Assembly: GCA_034766995.1 (NCBI GenBank) | Contig: CM068313.1 | Span: 20,515,512-20,579,511 of the forward strand | Reading direction: 5' to 3' | Length of the DNA stretch: 64,000 nt | Source: Acanthacorydalis orientalis | Taxonomy: Eukaryota; Arthropoda; Insecta; Megaloptera; Corydalidae | Part shown: positions 26,688 through 40,863 of the stretch, piece after piece | Layout: every line of letters begins with the position of its first letter | Numbering within the stretch: the stretch's first letter is position 1 | The notes under the pieces: model-generated | Databases searched by the model: none | What the model saw: only the letters and a program-made list of their open reading frames with translations | Told to the model about the DNA's origin: nothing | Position numbers and translations under genes: made by a program

Positions 26688-29029
26688 AATTTATAAATGT
26701 CATTAAAATCAGATTGTGTTGAGCCATTGTATAATTATAACATTAGAAATTATTCATTTGCATGTAAATAAAAGAATATTTTAACATTAATTTTTAATCC
26801 TTATTTAAAAATTGTGTCATTAAAAAATTTAAACATTACAGTCAAATTTAATTTATAATGACATGTTTTACAATATATATATATATATATGTATGTATAT
26901 GTATGTATGTATTCCAAAATTTCCACTAACGTGTGCTTAATTTCTGAGGATTGTTGTACCTTTCCTCTTAAAAAAATATAAGTAATAAAATTCAAGATGT
27001 CAATTACAATAGTATTCAAAGGTTTTATTTAATTGAGTTCAGAGTTGATTTAGATTTGACCAGAGATCTAAGACTGAGATCCTAATTATGAATATGTTAT
27101 TAAGCCAGTAATTCGTATTGAACAATCATGTTATTAATATCCTAAATGAAATATCTTTTAAAGTGAATTTTATACAGATATTCATAGTGAAATTTAAAGT
27201 AAAAATTTATTAACTAAAGGACTACTTTCCGATCTTTGTAAATAACAAGTAACATCTTAAATGAGATGTTTCTAATTCATGACCAATGTTTACATTTTTC
27301 TATTCTTGATTTATGAGTTAAAATGTCAAGTAGGCGAGAAATAAAGAAAAACATAGAGTATTGTTACGTCACTTACCTGAACTGACTCTAAATACCATAA
27401 AATTGATCAAAATATGATACTTGTATTTATGATTATTTTTAAACACAATAAATTGTAGCTCTTAATATATCGGAAAATTAGAAAATTTTTATTATTTATT
27501 TCCTGGATAAATAGTTGATTTAAGTTTAAAATTTCTCCACATGTATTTGTATAAGAAAATATAGTTTTCTTGTAAATATTAGCATGTAAAATTTAGATGG
27601 AACGCAGAAACACAATACAATGTATATGTATATATATATTTATTTATATATATATATAGTTTTAGAGAAAATGTTTCGAAAAGAGACAAAATAAAATAGA
27701 CATTTTTACGTTATTGAGAATATTTACAAATAGACATACCGTCAAGTTGTCAATAAATATAAAGAAGATATTTCGTTGAAGAAAAATGTATATATTGTGA
27801 AGTATTTTTTTGTATAAACGGATACATGTAACTGATTTTTATATAATTTGTCTTGATATGAACCATTAATGTATTTTAAATTATATTACGTGAAAGATTT
27901 GTTGTTTTTTTTTTTAGTTAAATAGTGTAACTGGAAACTGACGTTGAATTTATTATCTTTATTTTCGGTGATATTCAAAAAACAATGAAATAAGTAGTGA
28001 TATGTCAGTCGCAGATAACTAGACTATGGTATGGGAAAGGTGATGAAATATGATGAATAACAAAAAATGTAATATATTTATTCCGACATGCCTGGTTTTG
28101 ATAAATAACACGTATTATAGTTTAAAATTTCATATAAACAAACTGTAAAAGACTCAGCTTTGAAATCAATTCAAAATTAATAATATTTTTTTCTATTAGT
28201 ATATAAATACATACATACACACACATAAATATATATATATATATATATATATAAACATTTTTATTTTAAAATTTTTTTTAGAAATATTTATTTCATTCTA
28301 TATAATTTTTTTTTAAAAAAGGTTACCCTGTATAATTATTTGCAATAACAACTATTTAAGTGCATTATTAATAATTGATTAATTCATTTAAACGTGAATA
28401 TTTTTTCACCCATAAATAGTATATAATAATCATTCTTATCAATCATTCTTATGTGTAGTTGAAGTAAACGTTGAACTCATTTCACATTTATTTTAAATCC
28501 ACTTCAAGTCTTCATTCTGGAATATTATGACAAGTTCTCATCTTGAGATCAGCTTTTATGAAGTGAAACATACTTTTTGAAATATATAGTTCTTTTGCAA
28601 TAATTTTTTTTATTTTAATAATAAATAAATAATAATCAAGTAATTAATTTGTTTAAATTTTCTCTGAGATCGTTTTAACTGCCTCAACAATCCATACCGT
28701 AAGAAAATGTATAATTTAATTCCAACTAATTATAGAAGATGCCTCAATTAAACTGTCCACAGTTTGATATTTCTCTTCCTAATTGAAAATTCTAACACGA
28801 TAAACGTATCATTAAGCATATTTTTTATTTATGTATCGCACTATATACAGCTTTTGAATTTTCTTTCGCATCTCATTCCATATTCACAATAAGAGAACTA
28901 AAACTCAACTTCTATTGGATAATTACATGAATATTTATATGTTTTAACTATTCTATATCTCACTCACGTGACTTTTGACTTACTAATTTTTTTTGTGACT
29001 ATTATATATGGCACGATTAGTTCATACAA

Positions 29030-29062
<33 letters not shown>
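29030..29062 (+). repeat. Compound (TC)n(TA)n microsatellite
   Basis: (TC)n followed by TATATATATA then TTATTATTATT. Confidence 0.9.
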
Positions 29063-29063
<1 letters not shown>

Positions 29064-29488
29064 TATTATTATTATTTAGAATTTCAAATATATTTTTCTC
29101 AATCGAAAATTCGAGTCCGTGATTAATTCGAGGTTAAATTTTTCGGTCTCCAAAAATCTCAAAAATATTTTGCTTAAAAATGAATAAGAGTTTTAAATAA
29201 GAGAATATACTAACTTCTAAATTTCGAAGGTGTATATGTTAAAAAATATTTGTTTTTTATTTTACACAACAGAGAAAATTGAAATTAAGCATAATATATT
29301 TTTAATAAAAATTACATTGCTTTCAAATATTATTTGAATTTAACATTTAATTTCCTTGTATTTCTTACAAAAATAGAATTTATTTCGTTTATTCAAACTG
29401 TATAGCCACGGTTCATCACACTTTTATTGAAGTTTTGTTTTGAATACATTTCAAAAAGTATTTCTTTGTTTTCTTTTATTAAAGTAGT

Positions 29489-29489
<1 letters not shown>

Positions 29490-29538
<49 letters not shown>
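29490..29538. repeat. (TA)n array
   Basis: Almost 50 bp of uninterrupted TA. Confidence 0.95.
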
Positions 29539-29542
<4 letters not shown>

Positions 29543-29871
29543 TTCAACTTAATGTGGATATAAAAGCACTTCAATTTATATTCTGTGTATTGTATTTGAG
29601 AACGTTGAACAACATAGTTGTTATATTATACAATAAAGAAAATACTAGTGTAATTTCCAGTTTTATTGTTGATACAAATATGAGAAGAAATGACGTTTAA
29701 TATCTTTGGTAAAGCTTGCGGCCTTTCGTGCTCTAGTGACCTACATTAAGAAGTATAAAGGTATACATTCATTTTTTTCTCATACGATGACAGAATTTTT
29801 ATTCCAAAATTTTAGAAAATTATTTTATGCTTTAAGAATATGAAATGAGAATCTCTTTCTCTCTCACACAC

Positions 29872-29904
<33 letters not shown>

Positions 29905-30951
29905 ATGTATGTTTATGTACGTATGTAATAGTAATAAATGTAAAAGATAAATATCTCGCACATTTTATTAATTTTATTCAGATATAAAAAATAGAAATCA
30001 AAGTGTTAATTTTAAATTATATCAGTCTACTTAATTTATTCCTGTTGACTTGTGTGTTTGTTTTTTATCTACTTAAAATATTATTATGAATGAATTCAAT
30101 ACGAAGAGTAGAAATAACCTGTAGATATAAAATTCTCTAAATATAAATATAATGTGTATATATATATATATATATATATATTTAAGTAGTGATCTTATTT
30201 TTTCAGCATATGCTGGAAAAATGTAATTGAAGTACTTTTAAAAGTATCGTAAATTCTGAATTTAATATTAAAAGAAAACAAATAATTTTTAATTCAATTA
30301 AAGTCTATGCATTTATCCCCAAAATCGTTAGAATTCAAAAATATTATATTTTTTAAATGTTGTCAATTTTATTTCTTATTTATTTAATGTATTAAAAAAA
30401 TAATACAGAAAATATTTTTATTTTCCTTCGTCTTATCTTCTTACTCTTTAAATAGGTTTAATTAAGAATATTTAGAAAAGTTAATCATTTTCTAGTCAGA
30501 TATATTTTTTTAATACTGTTAATTAAAAGTATTATAAAAAAGAAAGGAAAATGTATCATGTTCTGTAGTTTTTAAATAATAAAAAATACAACCGATGCTA
30601 TTGAAAGAACAAGTGTTAATATACATTTTTTAAAGGAAAATAAATCCAAAAAATAAATTGTATTTTTCTACAATAAGTCAAGAAATAGAACGAATATCTT
30701 TTATAACTTTTATAAATTTTACAAATTTTATATATATACTATTTTCAGAATGTTTATTTTCAATAGAAAAAGAAACGTATCATTGAATTAAACTTATATT
30801 GATAAGAAATGTACATTTATATTTAAAAAATCAACTCCTTTGATGTTATATTTAATCTTATTATTGATTCTCTGTTATATATTTGCTGTTTTAATTTTAT
30901 TTTTAATCCAGCAATTTTTTTCCTCAGTATTATATGAGTTCATTACTTCGT

Positions 30952-30998
<47 letters not shown>

Positions 30999-31629
30999 TT
31001 TTTTGTACGTTTTTTTATAATACGCTTACATGTGAATGTAAATGAAACAAAATATATTTAAATAAATATTTATTCAATTAACACAGTATGACTAATCTGA
31101 AAATCCTACCAAACGAATTTTTATTATTGTCCGTAAATAATACTCTGTTTTTAAAATTCTGTTCTTTTGTAAACATTTTCTTCTATTCAAATGGATTAAC
31201 ATGTATTAGAATGGATAACAGTAATAAAAAAATGAGATTTTTAAACACGCGTTAATTTTCAATCTGAAATTAAATTCTTAAATTAGTTTTTATATTGGAC
31301 AATTTTAAAATTTTCATTAAAAATAAATATTATTTTTATAGATCTTATGATTTGTCGTTGATTATACCAGAAGGTCATATATTTTAAAGACGTAAATATT
31401 ATTCCATTCTATAATATTAATATTATTTTTCACTCTTAATTATTTTCATTTTATTACATTTTAGTATTTTAAAAATATATGTCTTTTTCGTATATTTAAT
31501 TTTTATTCCTGAATTTTTCTTCAATTAATTCCTAATTATTATAAACGGGATTGAATAAAAAATTATTAAATTATTAAGTATGTGTATAAGAATGTAAACA
31601 ATTAGAGTATAGACACACATACATATGCA

Positions 31630-31681
31630 CACATATATATATATATATATATATAATTATATATATATATATATATATATC
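31630..31681. repeat. (TA)n array with central TAAT
   Basis: Two TA runs separated by TAATTATA, nearly palindromic. Confidence 0.9.
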
Positions 31682-31852
31682 AGTATATACATTAATATCT
31701 TTAAAAAAAAGTTAAACGTTACAAAATTGAAAACATATACTTTTCCTGGAATATAAAATATTTTTAATATAAAATATAGATTTTTTATGTAAATATTATT
31801 ACAAGCATCCACCCACCAAAAAAATTATACTCGAAAACTAACGCTATCAAAC

Positions 31853-31858
31853 ACACAT

Positions 31859-31910
<52 letters not shown>
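31853..31910. repeat. Compound (AC)n(TA)n microsatellite
   Basis: ACACATAC(AC)n followed by (AT)n. Confidence 0.93.
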
Positions 31911-31912
<2 letters not shown>

Positions 31913-32798
31913 ACTTACCTTACTTAAAACCTCACTGCACTTATTAGTTGCAAGGAAAAAATAACTAACATGCAAGTAGAAACTGTAAATGCATTATATA
32001 ACTATTACAATTTAAGTAAACTTTTTACATTTCTTTTAAAATAGTAACGTTTGTAATTGGTAACTCCTTTTTTAATTTTATTTTATAAATATATTATTTC
32101 GTATTACATAAACTCACATTTATTAAAGTTTGTAATAAGAATTAACTATAAGTATACTCAGTTTATACACACACATATATATATATATATATAATATTAA
32201 ACTATCATCTTATATATTTATAGATCAATAATAACACTTATGTGAAATATTTACTTGAAAACATTTTTGAATTAAAAAAAGATATAAATTGAAATCATGT
32301 ACACCATTTAAGTTCAATTTTTAAAACGAAATAAAACGGGTATATAATAAATAAAGAAACTACATATATAAATTTTATAAACAGCACTATTTCACATTTA
32401 AAAAAGTGTAATGTGTAATACATCTACTTCTCTAATTTACTTTAATGTTAAAAAATAATTACTGTTTTAGTTTCAAACGAAAAAAAAACTTATTGCTAAT
32501 ATTTTATGTTTAACTAGTATGCAAAGTTAAAAGCTTTCAAAGCGCGCAACATTTTATTTATATTAATTATACGTTTATTTGAAAATTTCATTCATTTCAA
32601 CATTTAAGCGCAAATGTTTCATTAAATCTCTAATGTTGGAAATACAGCAATGTTTCTATCTTGAATGTGAATTAAAGAAGACATTCTTGTGTTCTCTAAC
32701 TTTAGAATGTATTTGTTTTTTTTACATATATACGATTGAAGGAATTAAAATAGAAAACTATATTATCATCTAATTTGCATTGTTTTTGAATACATACT

Positions 32799-32860
32799 GG
32801 GCGCTAATGACCTCAGTTGTCGATGCACCACCCTAAATCCACAATAACTAACTAACTGGG
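32799..32860 (+). mobile_element. 62-bp LINE 3'-tail-like insertion with target duplication
   Basis: The insert begins GGGCGCTAATGACCTCAGTT, can pair GGCGC with GCACC as a short stem, and ends in a simple tail with ACTAACTAACT. It is flanked by the perfect 9-bp direct repeat ATACATACT at 32790-32798 and 32861-32869. This looks like a severely 5'-truncated non-LTR retrotransposon; the clade is not determined. Confidence 0.55.
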
Positions 32861-33095
32861 ATACATACTTAAATTTCATTTTGTAGTTTTAACAAAAAGT
32901 ATGTATATATATACATATATATAATGATATTTTAATTATTACAAAATAATAGTTCACATAAGATTTTGAACTGTTCTGAGAATATGTTACCTAAAGGCTG
33001 AATATTTCATGGTTCGATTATCACATATAACTATTTATTGTGGCAAATTTTCATATACACCTACTTATATCTATATCTGAAGTATTATGTATACA

Positions 33096-33154
<59 letters not shown>

Positions 33155-34131
33155 CATGCTGGATATTATGATATAAATGTTTTGCTTTTGATATTAGAAT
33201 GGAGAAATATCCTTAGTTTATTAATGAAAATTAATGAAATATTCACTAAAATAATATAATCCGAATCATTCGATGAATGAATAGTTATAAATAATTGTAT
33301 ACGTATATATTGTATGTTAACTTTTACATGAAATGTCATAAATCATTCCTCCAAAAATCAGTTGTCCGTGGGTAATGTTCTGTTAAACACCCGAGTCACT
33401 AAAAAATAAATGAAAGTGTTCTGCTACTTAACTTACACCAATGAAAACATGTATTTTACTCAAAAGTTATAAAAAAGACCATTATCATAAGAACATTGTT
33501 ATAAAAACTAGGGTATTAGTATGTATGAAACGCATATCTCGAAAACAACTTGTAAATCAATAATTAAAAAAATTGAATTACAATATAATTTCATTTCATG
33601 TTTATATAACATACACTTTTTAATATTATTTAAGTTCATAACGTATTTTTGTAGATAATTTATACCAATCTCGTTCAACTGTACGTTACTTGAGTGAAAA
33701 TTAAATTTAGAAAATATTATATAACAGTAATTCAATTATTTAATATTATTTTATTGCCTATAATTAATATATGTAATTTTGAAAATAGTATATATATATA
33801 TATATATTTGTGTTCCTTTAAATAAAAAAAGATATGTCTAAATATAAAAATATTTGTGGGAGTGTAAGCGTACGTAGATACACATTTCGGATAAAAAAGC
33901 AAAAAGTTACGAGTAGATTTTTATGACAATTGAACTTATGACCTTTTGTGCCAGATATATGTCGAATAGAGAAAATTGATAAGTATGTAATGGTTTTTTT
34001 TCCATATTTTTTCATTACTAGTCTCTTTTACTTGAAATAATTTTTCACTTCTTATAAAACTCTTTTCAATTTTTATGTTTGATTTATAGAAATCGATGTG
34101 AAATCACAATTTTAGTTATTTATTTGTATTA

Positions 34132-34207
34132 TATATACATATATACATGCACACATATGTATATATATATATATATATATTTAAATACATATATACATAC
34201 ACACACA

Positions 34208-34252
<45 letters not shown>
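34132..34252. repeat. (TA)n / ATACACACAC compound array
   Basis: TA runs alternating with ACATACACACACAT; it explains the tyrosine/isoleucine-rich open frame on the minus strand. Confidence 0.93.
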
Positions 34253-34253
<1 letters not shown>

Positions 34254-35215
34254 ATAATAATAATAATAGAAAAATATTTTTCGAATCTTCATTTCAGACA
34301 ATTCACTATTTTCTTACATTATTATTAGATCTGTTTAAAGTAAAAAAATATATTTATTAAGGTTTAGTGCAATTTAAAAATTATAATAAAAGTATATCGA
34401 AGCAAGATTTTCTATTGTACACATATATTTTTATTTCAGATATTGACGAATACATACATTCTGATTTTGTTAAAAACTAGTTTGTACCAATGCACCAATC
34501 CGACCTGAGATAAAACTTGTACGTATGTTTAGTATATATTAAATATGAAAGATTAACTGAACTGTATTAATATTACTTTAGCTCCAAATTAAACATTAGT
34601 TAGTAAATTAATTTAAAAATAAATCGAGTTTAGTGGTATGTGATAGTATCATAGTAAAATATATGAATAATTAAAAGAAAATCACATTTGTTTCAATATA
34701 AAAGACACCAGCGATTCTACATTAATGGCATAAATATTAAGTAAAAAAAGAATGGGACCTCTTGAATTTTGTAAAATTCATTAATTAAATTTAATTTTAA
34801 ATTTACTCAAATCGTAATCAATTAATAAAATATATTTTTTTTGTATTTGAACTTTATAAGATTTATATATATATATATATATATATATGTTATTTTGAAA
34901 AAAAACAATACTTTATATTATATTTAAATCTACATATATTTCCAATATAACCTAATATATTACCCATTGACATTACTTGTTTATTTTGAAAGAACATATT
35001 GAAAATGCACCTTAAATTGAATCAGATAATCAAATTCAAAATGGTTATAATTCATTTAAAGAGTAATATGCTCACTAAACACTAAATATTCAGTGAATAT
35101 GTCACCATATATCACATTGTTAATATAATTTAAGGATAACACATAAAATAACAGTCATGCGTCGATGAATAAATATATATTCTGTAACTCGACGAAATAA
35201 GTTGACTATTTCAAT

Positions 35216-35458
35216 TTATTTAACAATGAAATTAATTACAGATGTACCGCAATGTACGTTATATTCATCAATTTTCAAATAGAACCAGCGATGCAGTAAT
35301 GCCCGTAAACGTACGAAACTGTCACTCGAAAGTGCTAAGTTTGAATCGAGCCAGCTCCTTAAAGCTTTCCATGATTTACTAAAACCACTCAGTGTGAATG
35401 CTCTGATGACTTCAAAGATATAATTTATGGGAAATTGCTTTATTAGCTGAGTTTCCGC
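35216..35458 (-). other. 80-codon open stretch without a start codon
   Basis: Between in-frame TAA codons the minus strand stays open for 80 codons and contains no methionine (for example SKSWKALRSWLDSNLALSSD, then VRLRALLHRWFYLKIDEY). Composition is richer in G+C than the neighbourhood. It could be an internal exon, a transposon relic or chance; no family was recognised. Confidence 0.2.
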
Positions 35459-36548
35459 TTAGTTTTATCTTAACTGTTTGGTCAATGAATACATTAATTT
35501 CAAACGTTCACGTGTGTCTCGAACAAGCGCCTTCATTAAATGATTAATAATGTAAATAACACCAACAGCGATTAAATTTTTTTGTAATTTTTTGTATTAA
35601 CATTTTTTCAGAATATTCTTTTTAAGAACATTTTCTGTTGTCCGTTTCTATTTTCTCGATTCAAATTTAACTAATTTTATAATAGTATAAATAATAAAAA
35701 AAATATATATTTTGATTATTTCCATTATATTCATTTATTTTTAGATTCAGTACTTCAAAATATTTTTCTAGGCATTTGTAAATTCATAATTTTTACAATA
35801 ATAAATTACTTAATTATTAAACGTTCTATGAAATTTTAAGAATATAATAATAAGAAATGTAATTGTACACAAATATAGGATAAAATAACTTTTTTTCGAG
35901 ATAAAAATAATAATTTATTATTCATATCTTCTACTTTTATAGTTAGTATGAAGAAGAAATAATTTATGTTCTTATAATTTTGCTAATATTTTTTATAAAA
36001 TATATATGGCATACAAAATCATAAAGCATACAAAAAAAGCATACAAAATCATAAAAATCATAATCAAAAATACATTGCATATCTGGAAATGTCAAATGAT
36101 TTATATAAGTTGACTAATATTTTTAATCAAATAATTTTATTAATCCAATTTTTCCTTTTGAAATATTAGTTTACAAATAGGAAAATTTAAAAAAATCTAT
36201 TCATATTACACACGTAGCTCATTGTTATGTATGTTGTGAATATTTTCAATGTAAACTCTATTATTATGAAAATACAGATAGTATAATAAAATTACTCGTA
36301 CGTGTTAAATATTATTTAGTCTTATTTTATACTTCTTTCTTCATATTTTGAATTCATTGTATATAAATAACATTTTTTTCTTGCAAAATTTGTGTTCGTT
36401 ATCAAGTAATTTTTATTCTTTCAGATTTTATAATTAATTTCAATGAAGCATATACCTTAAAATTTTATATTTTAATATACATTTAAAATAGTTTCAAATC
36501 AGTTCATTTCATCGTTTTTTAAATGAAGTTTCTTTATTATAAGTAACA

Positions 36549-36585
36549 TATATATATATATATATATATATAAATATATATTTAA

Positions 36586-36638
<53 letters not shown>
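36549..36638. repeat. Interrupted (TA)n array
   Basis: TA runs with AAATATATATTTAAATA and TTTATA interruptions. Confidence 0.93.
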
Positions 36639-36642
<4 letters not shown>

Positions 36643-36745
36643 CTATAGCTTTTAATATTTTAACAAGCTATTGTTCCATAAGTACCTCTTTTAATTTCTT
36701 CAAGTTTTCACGATAAAATACTGTGTTTTGTAGGAGAAATGTACT

Positions 36746-36748
36746 GTA

Positions 36749-36800
<52 letters not shown>
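36746..36800. repeat. (TA)n array bounded by TATG units
   Basis: TATATGTATATA ... TATATGTATATA. Confidence 0.93.
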
Positions 36801-37107
36801 GTGCAGAACTTGATGACATCTATATTTTGAATTTAAATCCTACATTACAATAGACGTCAACTTTTATTAAAAAAGTCGGTATTTTCAGACTGAATTCAGA
36901 TATTTTTGATAATTGTAAAAAGTAATTTAAAAAAATTTATGTTCCTACAATTTGTTAATAGAAAGATCGCATTTTTCTTTAAATCAAATATTTTTCCAAT
37001 AATCGAATAAAATTATATTATTTTTAATGAGTAAATATATTAATTATTTGAATACTTTTTTTAAAGTAAAATGTGGTTAGGTTTGTTCTTTTATATCTTT
37101 AATTTAT

Positions 37108-37114
37108 ATGTATA

Positions 37115-37145
<31 letters not shown>

Positions 37146-37185
37146 TTGTTTAAACATTTATAACAATAAAAAGTAAATGTAATTA

Positions 37186-37276
<91 letters not shown>

Positions 37277-37280
37277 TATA
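37108..37280. repeat. Two large (TA)n arrays ending in (CA)n
   Basis: Runs at 37108-37145 and 37188-37266, the second close to 80 bp of pure TA, followed by CACACACACA. Confidence 0.95.
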
Positions 37281-39430
37281 TTTCCTACAAACCTATTCTA
37301 TTTAACACAAACATAACGTTTCGAATGAATTATGTTTCCTACCCGTGTTAACAACGAAAATTATATTCGTATAAAGAGAAACTTCGTTCTCACATATATT
37401 CAAAATATACACAAATAGCATAAATTAAAGAAAATATTGTACTTTTAATGCTTAGACATAATATTCATCGTAAATTTGACTATAGGATTTACGCTTCTAT
37501 ACAGCAAAAACATACTAACGCTTCGTTTTTCTTAATATATGTATTATAAGTTTAAAAACAAAGTATGAACATTGTTTCGTATTCTATAACGATAATAAAT
37601 TTTCAGTCTTAACTTTAAATAAAAGTAATTTTAACAATATTTTTTTATATATATTAATATTCAATATGTATATATATATATAATTTGAAGAATATTATTA
37701 GTACGAATTTGAAAACGTTTTTTAATGGAAACAGTTTTTAGATTATAATAACAAGAAATGTCAATGTTAGTCACAGTTTTATTTCTACAAGAACATCAGA
37801 TACCATCATATTTGACTGTTTTCAATTATTTTACTATGATTTTGAAATTATATATATATATATACAAATATAGGTACATGTAAGAAATAGAATTACTCGA
37901 AAAAAATAAGTTAGTTCTGAATTATCATAAAAATTTAAACGAATTAAATGTCGATTTTGGTTTCTTATAATAGTAAAAGCAAATATTATATTTTCTATTT
38001 AAACTTTCCTAAAATTAAATAAATTACGAAAATAAATTATGATTAATATATTATAAGCTATGAATTTGATTTTAAGTAAAAAAAATTAATAGTGTATATT
38101 TTCTTAAATGCTAGTAGATTTTAATATTCATTTCTTATGGTTATTTGCAAAGAACGAAATGTTTTGTTTCTTCCAGTTATGGCAGTTATCTATTGGATAA
38201 TAAATATGCCTCTTTTAGATATATATATATATATATATTCATTTTAACTAAAAACATATAAAGAGACTGTATAAAAATTTTATTATTTTCTTTATGTCTG
38301 TGGTGTTTAAATTTAATTCGTGGAATAAACTATATTTGCCAATTGTAAACGTTAACTTGCATACCCTAACAAATGTAAACGATGTTTAAAAATCAAGTCA
38401 TATTTACTCACTATTTATTACTTGTTAACTTTTAAACATGAATTAGTACTTTCAATTAGCAATATCAATATATTTAAATATGATATTTTCCAAAATATCC
38501 TTGAAATAGAAAGTAGAAATGAATTATTATATAAAATTTGGTGCAGTTTCGGGCATGGATGTTGTTGATTATAAATTATTAAATGAAAACAAAAAATCGA
38601 ATTTATACCAAATATAACAATTTAAATGCACTAACTATAAATTATTAATTTTTGGGAAATAAAAAATAGTTAGTTTTTTAAATATAGAGGAAATATATTA
38701 TCACAATAGTGCTGGATATTGATTTCATTTTTCTTTGAGTTTGATACTTATGGATATTTTAAACCTAAATATAAAATTGAAGAGGTTTTCTTAAATTTAA
38801 ATTTTGCCTTATCTGTAAGAAATCTAATTAAAACTTTTACATCAATTGTCGCTATAGTGTAATACATTGTTTAAATTTATCTTTTAACCCGTTTATTCAT
38901 TGTATTTTTCAAGATTTTTTTTATAAATTAATATTATCACAAGATATAGAAAAAGAACAATCTAGTCAAACAACTTCGTACATTTTTAACTAAAATATCG
39001 AAAGCAACAGCCATCAGTCAAATCAACATTTATTTTACTTTGTCTAGAAAAATATTGAAGTGAATTAAAATGGAATCTTCAGAAATAAAAAAAAAATTGA
39101 ATCTAAACTATTATGTCAAACATTTCGACTGACACTGGTATTTGTGTTTTTACATACGCCATTACACACGTAAAATATACACGTTACGACATCTTCAACC
39201 ACTGACCTCATCCTCTACTAGACTCAATTTGCACACAGGGAGCATTGACATAAGACAGATATTAAAGGGTAGAAACTGGTGCAGTCAGTAAAATACTTCA
39301 CAAGTTTAATCGTAGAATGTGGAACTTGAATTCGTTTTATTTTAACGCAGGTATAAAAATTTTTATTAGTCGCGAATATAAAATGTTTTCAGGTAATAAA
39401 ATTACATAGAAAGTTATTCTTTAAACAATC

Positions 39431-39435
39431 ATATG

Positions 39436-39491
<56 letters not shown>
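39431..39491. repeat. (TA)n array
   Basis: About 50 bp of TA after ATATGTATATG. Confidence 0.95.
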
Positions 39492-39494
<3 letters not shown>

Positions 39495-40824
39495 CTACAT
39501 CTGATCTACAAACAATTTCATATTTAATTCTATCCCATTTTTTATATTGAAGATTTTAATTTTTTTAAATATCAATCATTTTTCTTTGTCATTTAATTAT
39601 TTTTTTAAACGCTGTGTACAGCATCATAATCAAAATTATTTTTTGTGCAGTTATACTACACTACATACTTAATAACACTTTAAACAACCTAATGTCTAAT
39701 AGATATAATAAAAAAATACTTTATTAACTTGTAACAGGCAATTAGTTAATATTTAAATCTAAATCAAATCAATCTAGACAATTTATAAGGTATAAAATAT
39801 AAAAAAGTTTTCAACGAATAACTTCAAACGTATAATTTTAGTTTTAAATCAAATTATTTCCATATATGTTGATATTTTTACGACTCTGACAGAATTATAA
39901 AAAGAATGTTCAATCTGTGGAACAAATTACATTCATTGAAGTTTATCATTTCATGAACTTATAAATTTTTCTAGCGAAGGTAACTGTGAATTTGCTCGAA
40001 AGTAGTTAGAGATTTTATATAAAATCGATTTGAAATAGGTTTTAAAATTGCAAGTGTTAGGTAAAAGGATCAAAAATTCAATGTTATGCGATAATAAATC
40101 TGGTTAAATAATTTAAGAAATTTACTAAAATACTAAAAAAAAATAAATCCTTAGTATAAATATTACATAGAATGTTCACTATTAGAATCACATAATTACT
40201 TGTTACTCATTATATCAATGACCTATAGTAAATCCTACAAAAATATTATCTTTATCAATATAAATTAAAATAGAATGCTCGTAAGTAAAACATATATTTA
40301 ATGGCAGACAAATGTAAAATTCAAATAATACAAGCGTACATATTGAGAAATAACTGAACACGGTTGTGGGGTAAACATTATTTCATGTATCGTCACTAAA
40401 TTCATAGCAACCAAAATCGATACATTCTCGTTGAATGCTTATTAAGTTTGGTTGATTAGATATAGTATAACAAATCTTTTATAACAACCTCTAAATCTTT
40501 TGATTACATCCATGCCCATTGATTGTAAAATTTAAATTGCGTTGCAAGACAGAAACGACTGTTTTTATATTCGATACATTTTGTATTGGAAGACATGCAG
40601 AACAGTTATCTTTTATCTGTTCTCAAATGGGATTTATCACTAATTAGATAAAGAATAAAATCTTTAAATACGGCTAAATTTGTTCGTTATATTCATAAAA
40701 TAATCTCAATATTAAAGCGTATGTGGGAGTAAGTGTGAATCAAAATCTATATGAACATTTACTTAGCATAACCATGAACTCGTTACTTTCTTGCTTGTTA
40801 TATGGTGTATAACTGATTTTTATT

Positions 40825-40863
<39 letters not shown>

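Larger units (their letters stand above)
26496..32789. other. AT-rich non-coding DNA with compound microsatellites
   Basis: (TC)n(TA)n at 26656-26687 and 29030-29062, and TA or TA/TG arrays at 26873-26912, 27620-27657, 28226-28253, 29490-29538, 29872-29915, 30155-30181, 30954-30996, 31630-31681, 31853-31910 and 32169-32192. No gene recognised. Confidence 0.65.

Noticed and set aside
37091..37273. Tyrosine/isoleucine-rich open frames across TA arrays (also at 334-573, 23212-23415, 34116-34301, 42860-43084, 44023-44255, 44814-45017, 47831-48025, 53285-53509, 57522-57710)
   Set aside because: They are translations of (TA)n, which has no stop codon in most phases; there is no coding signal.
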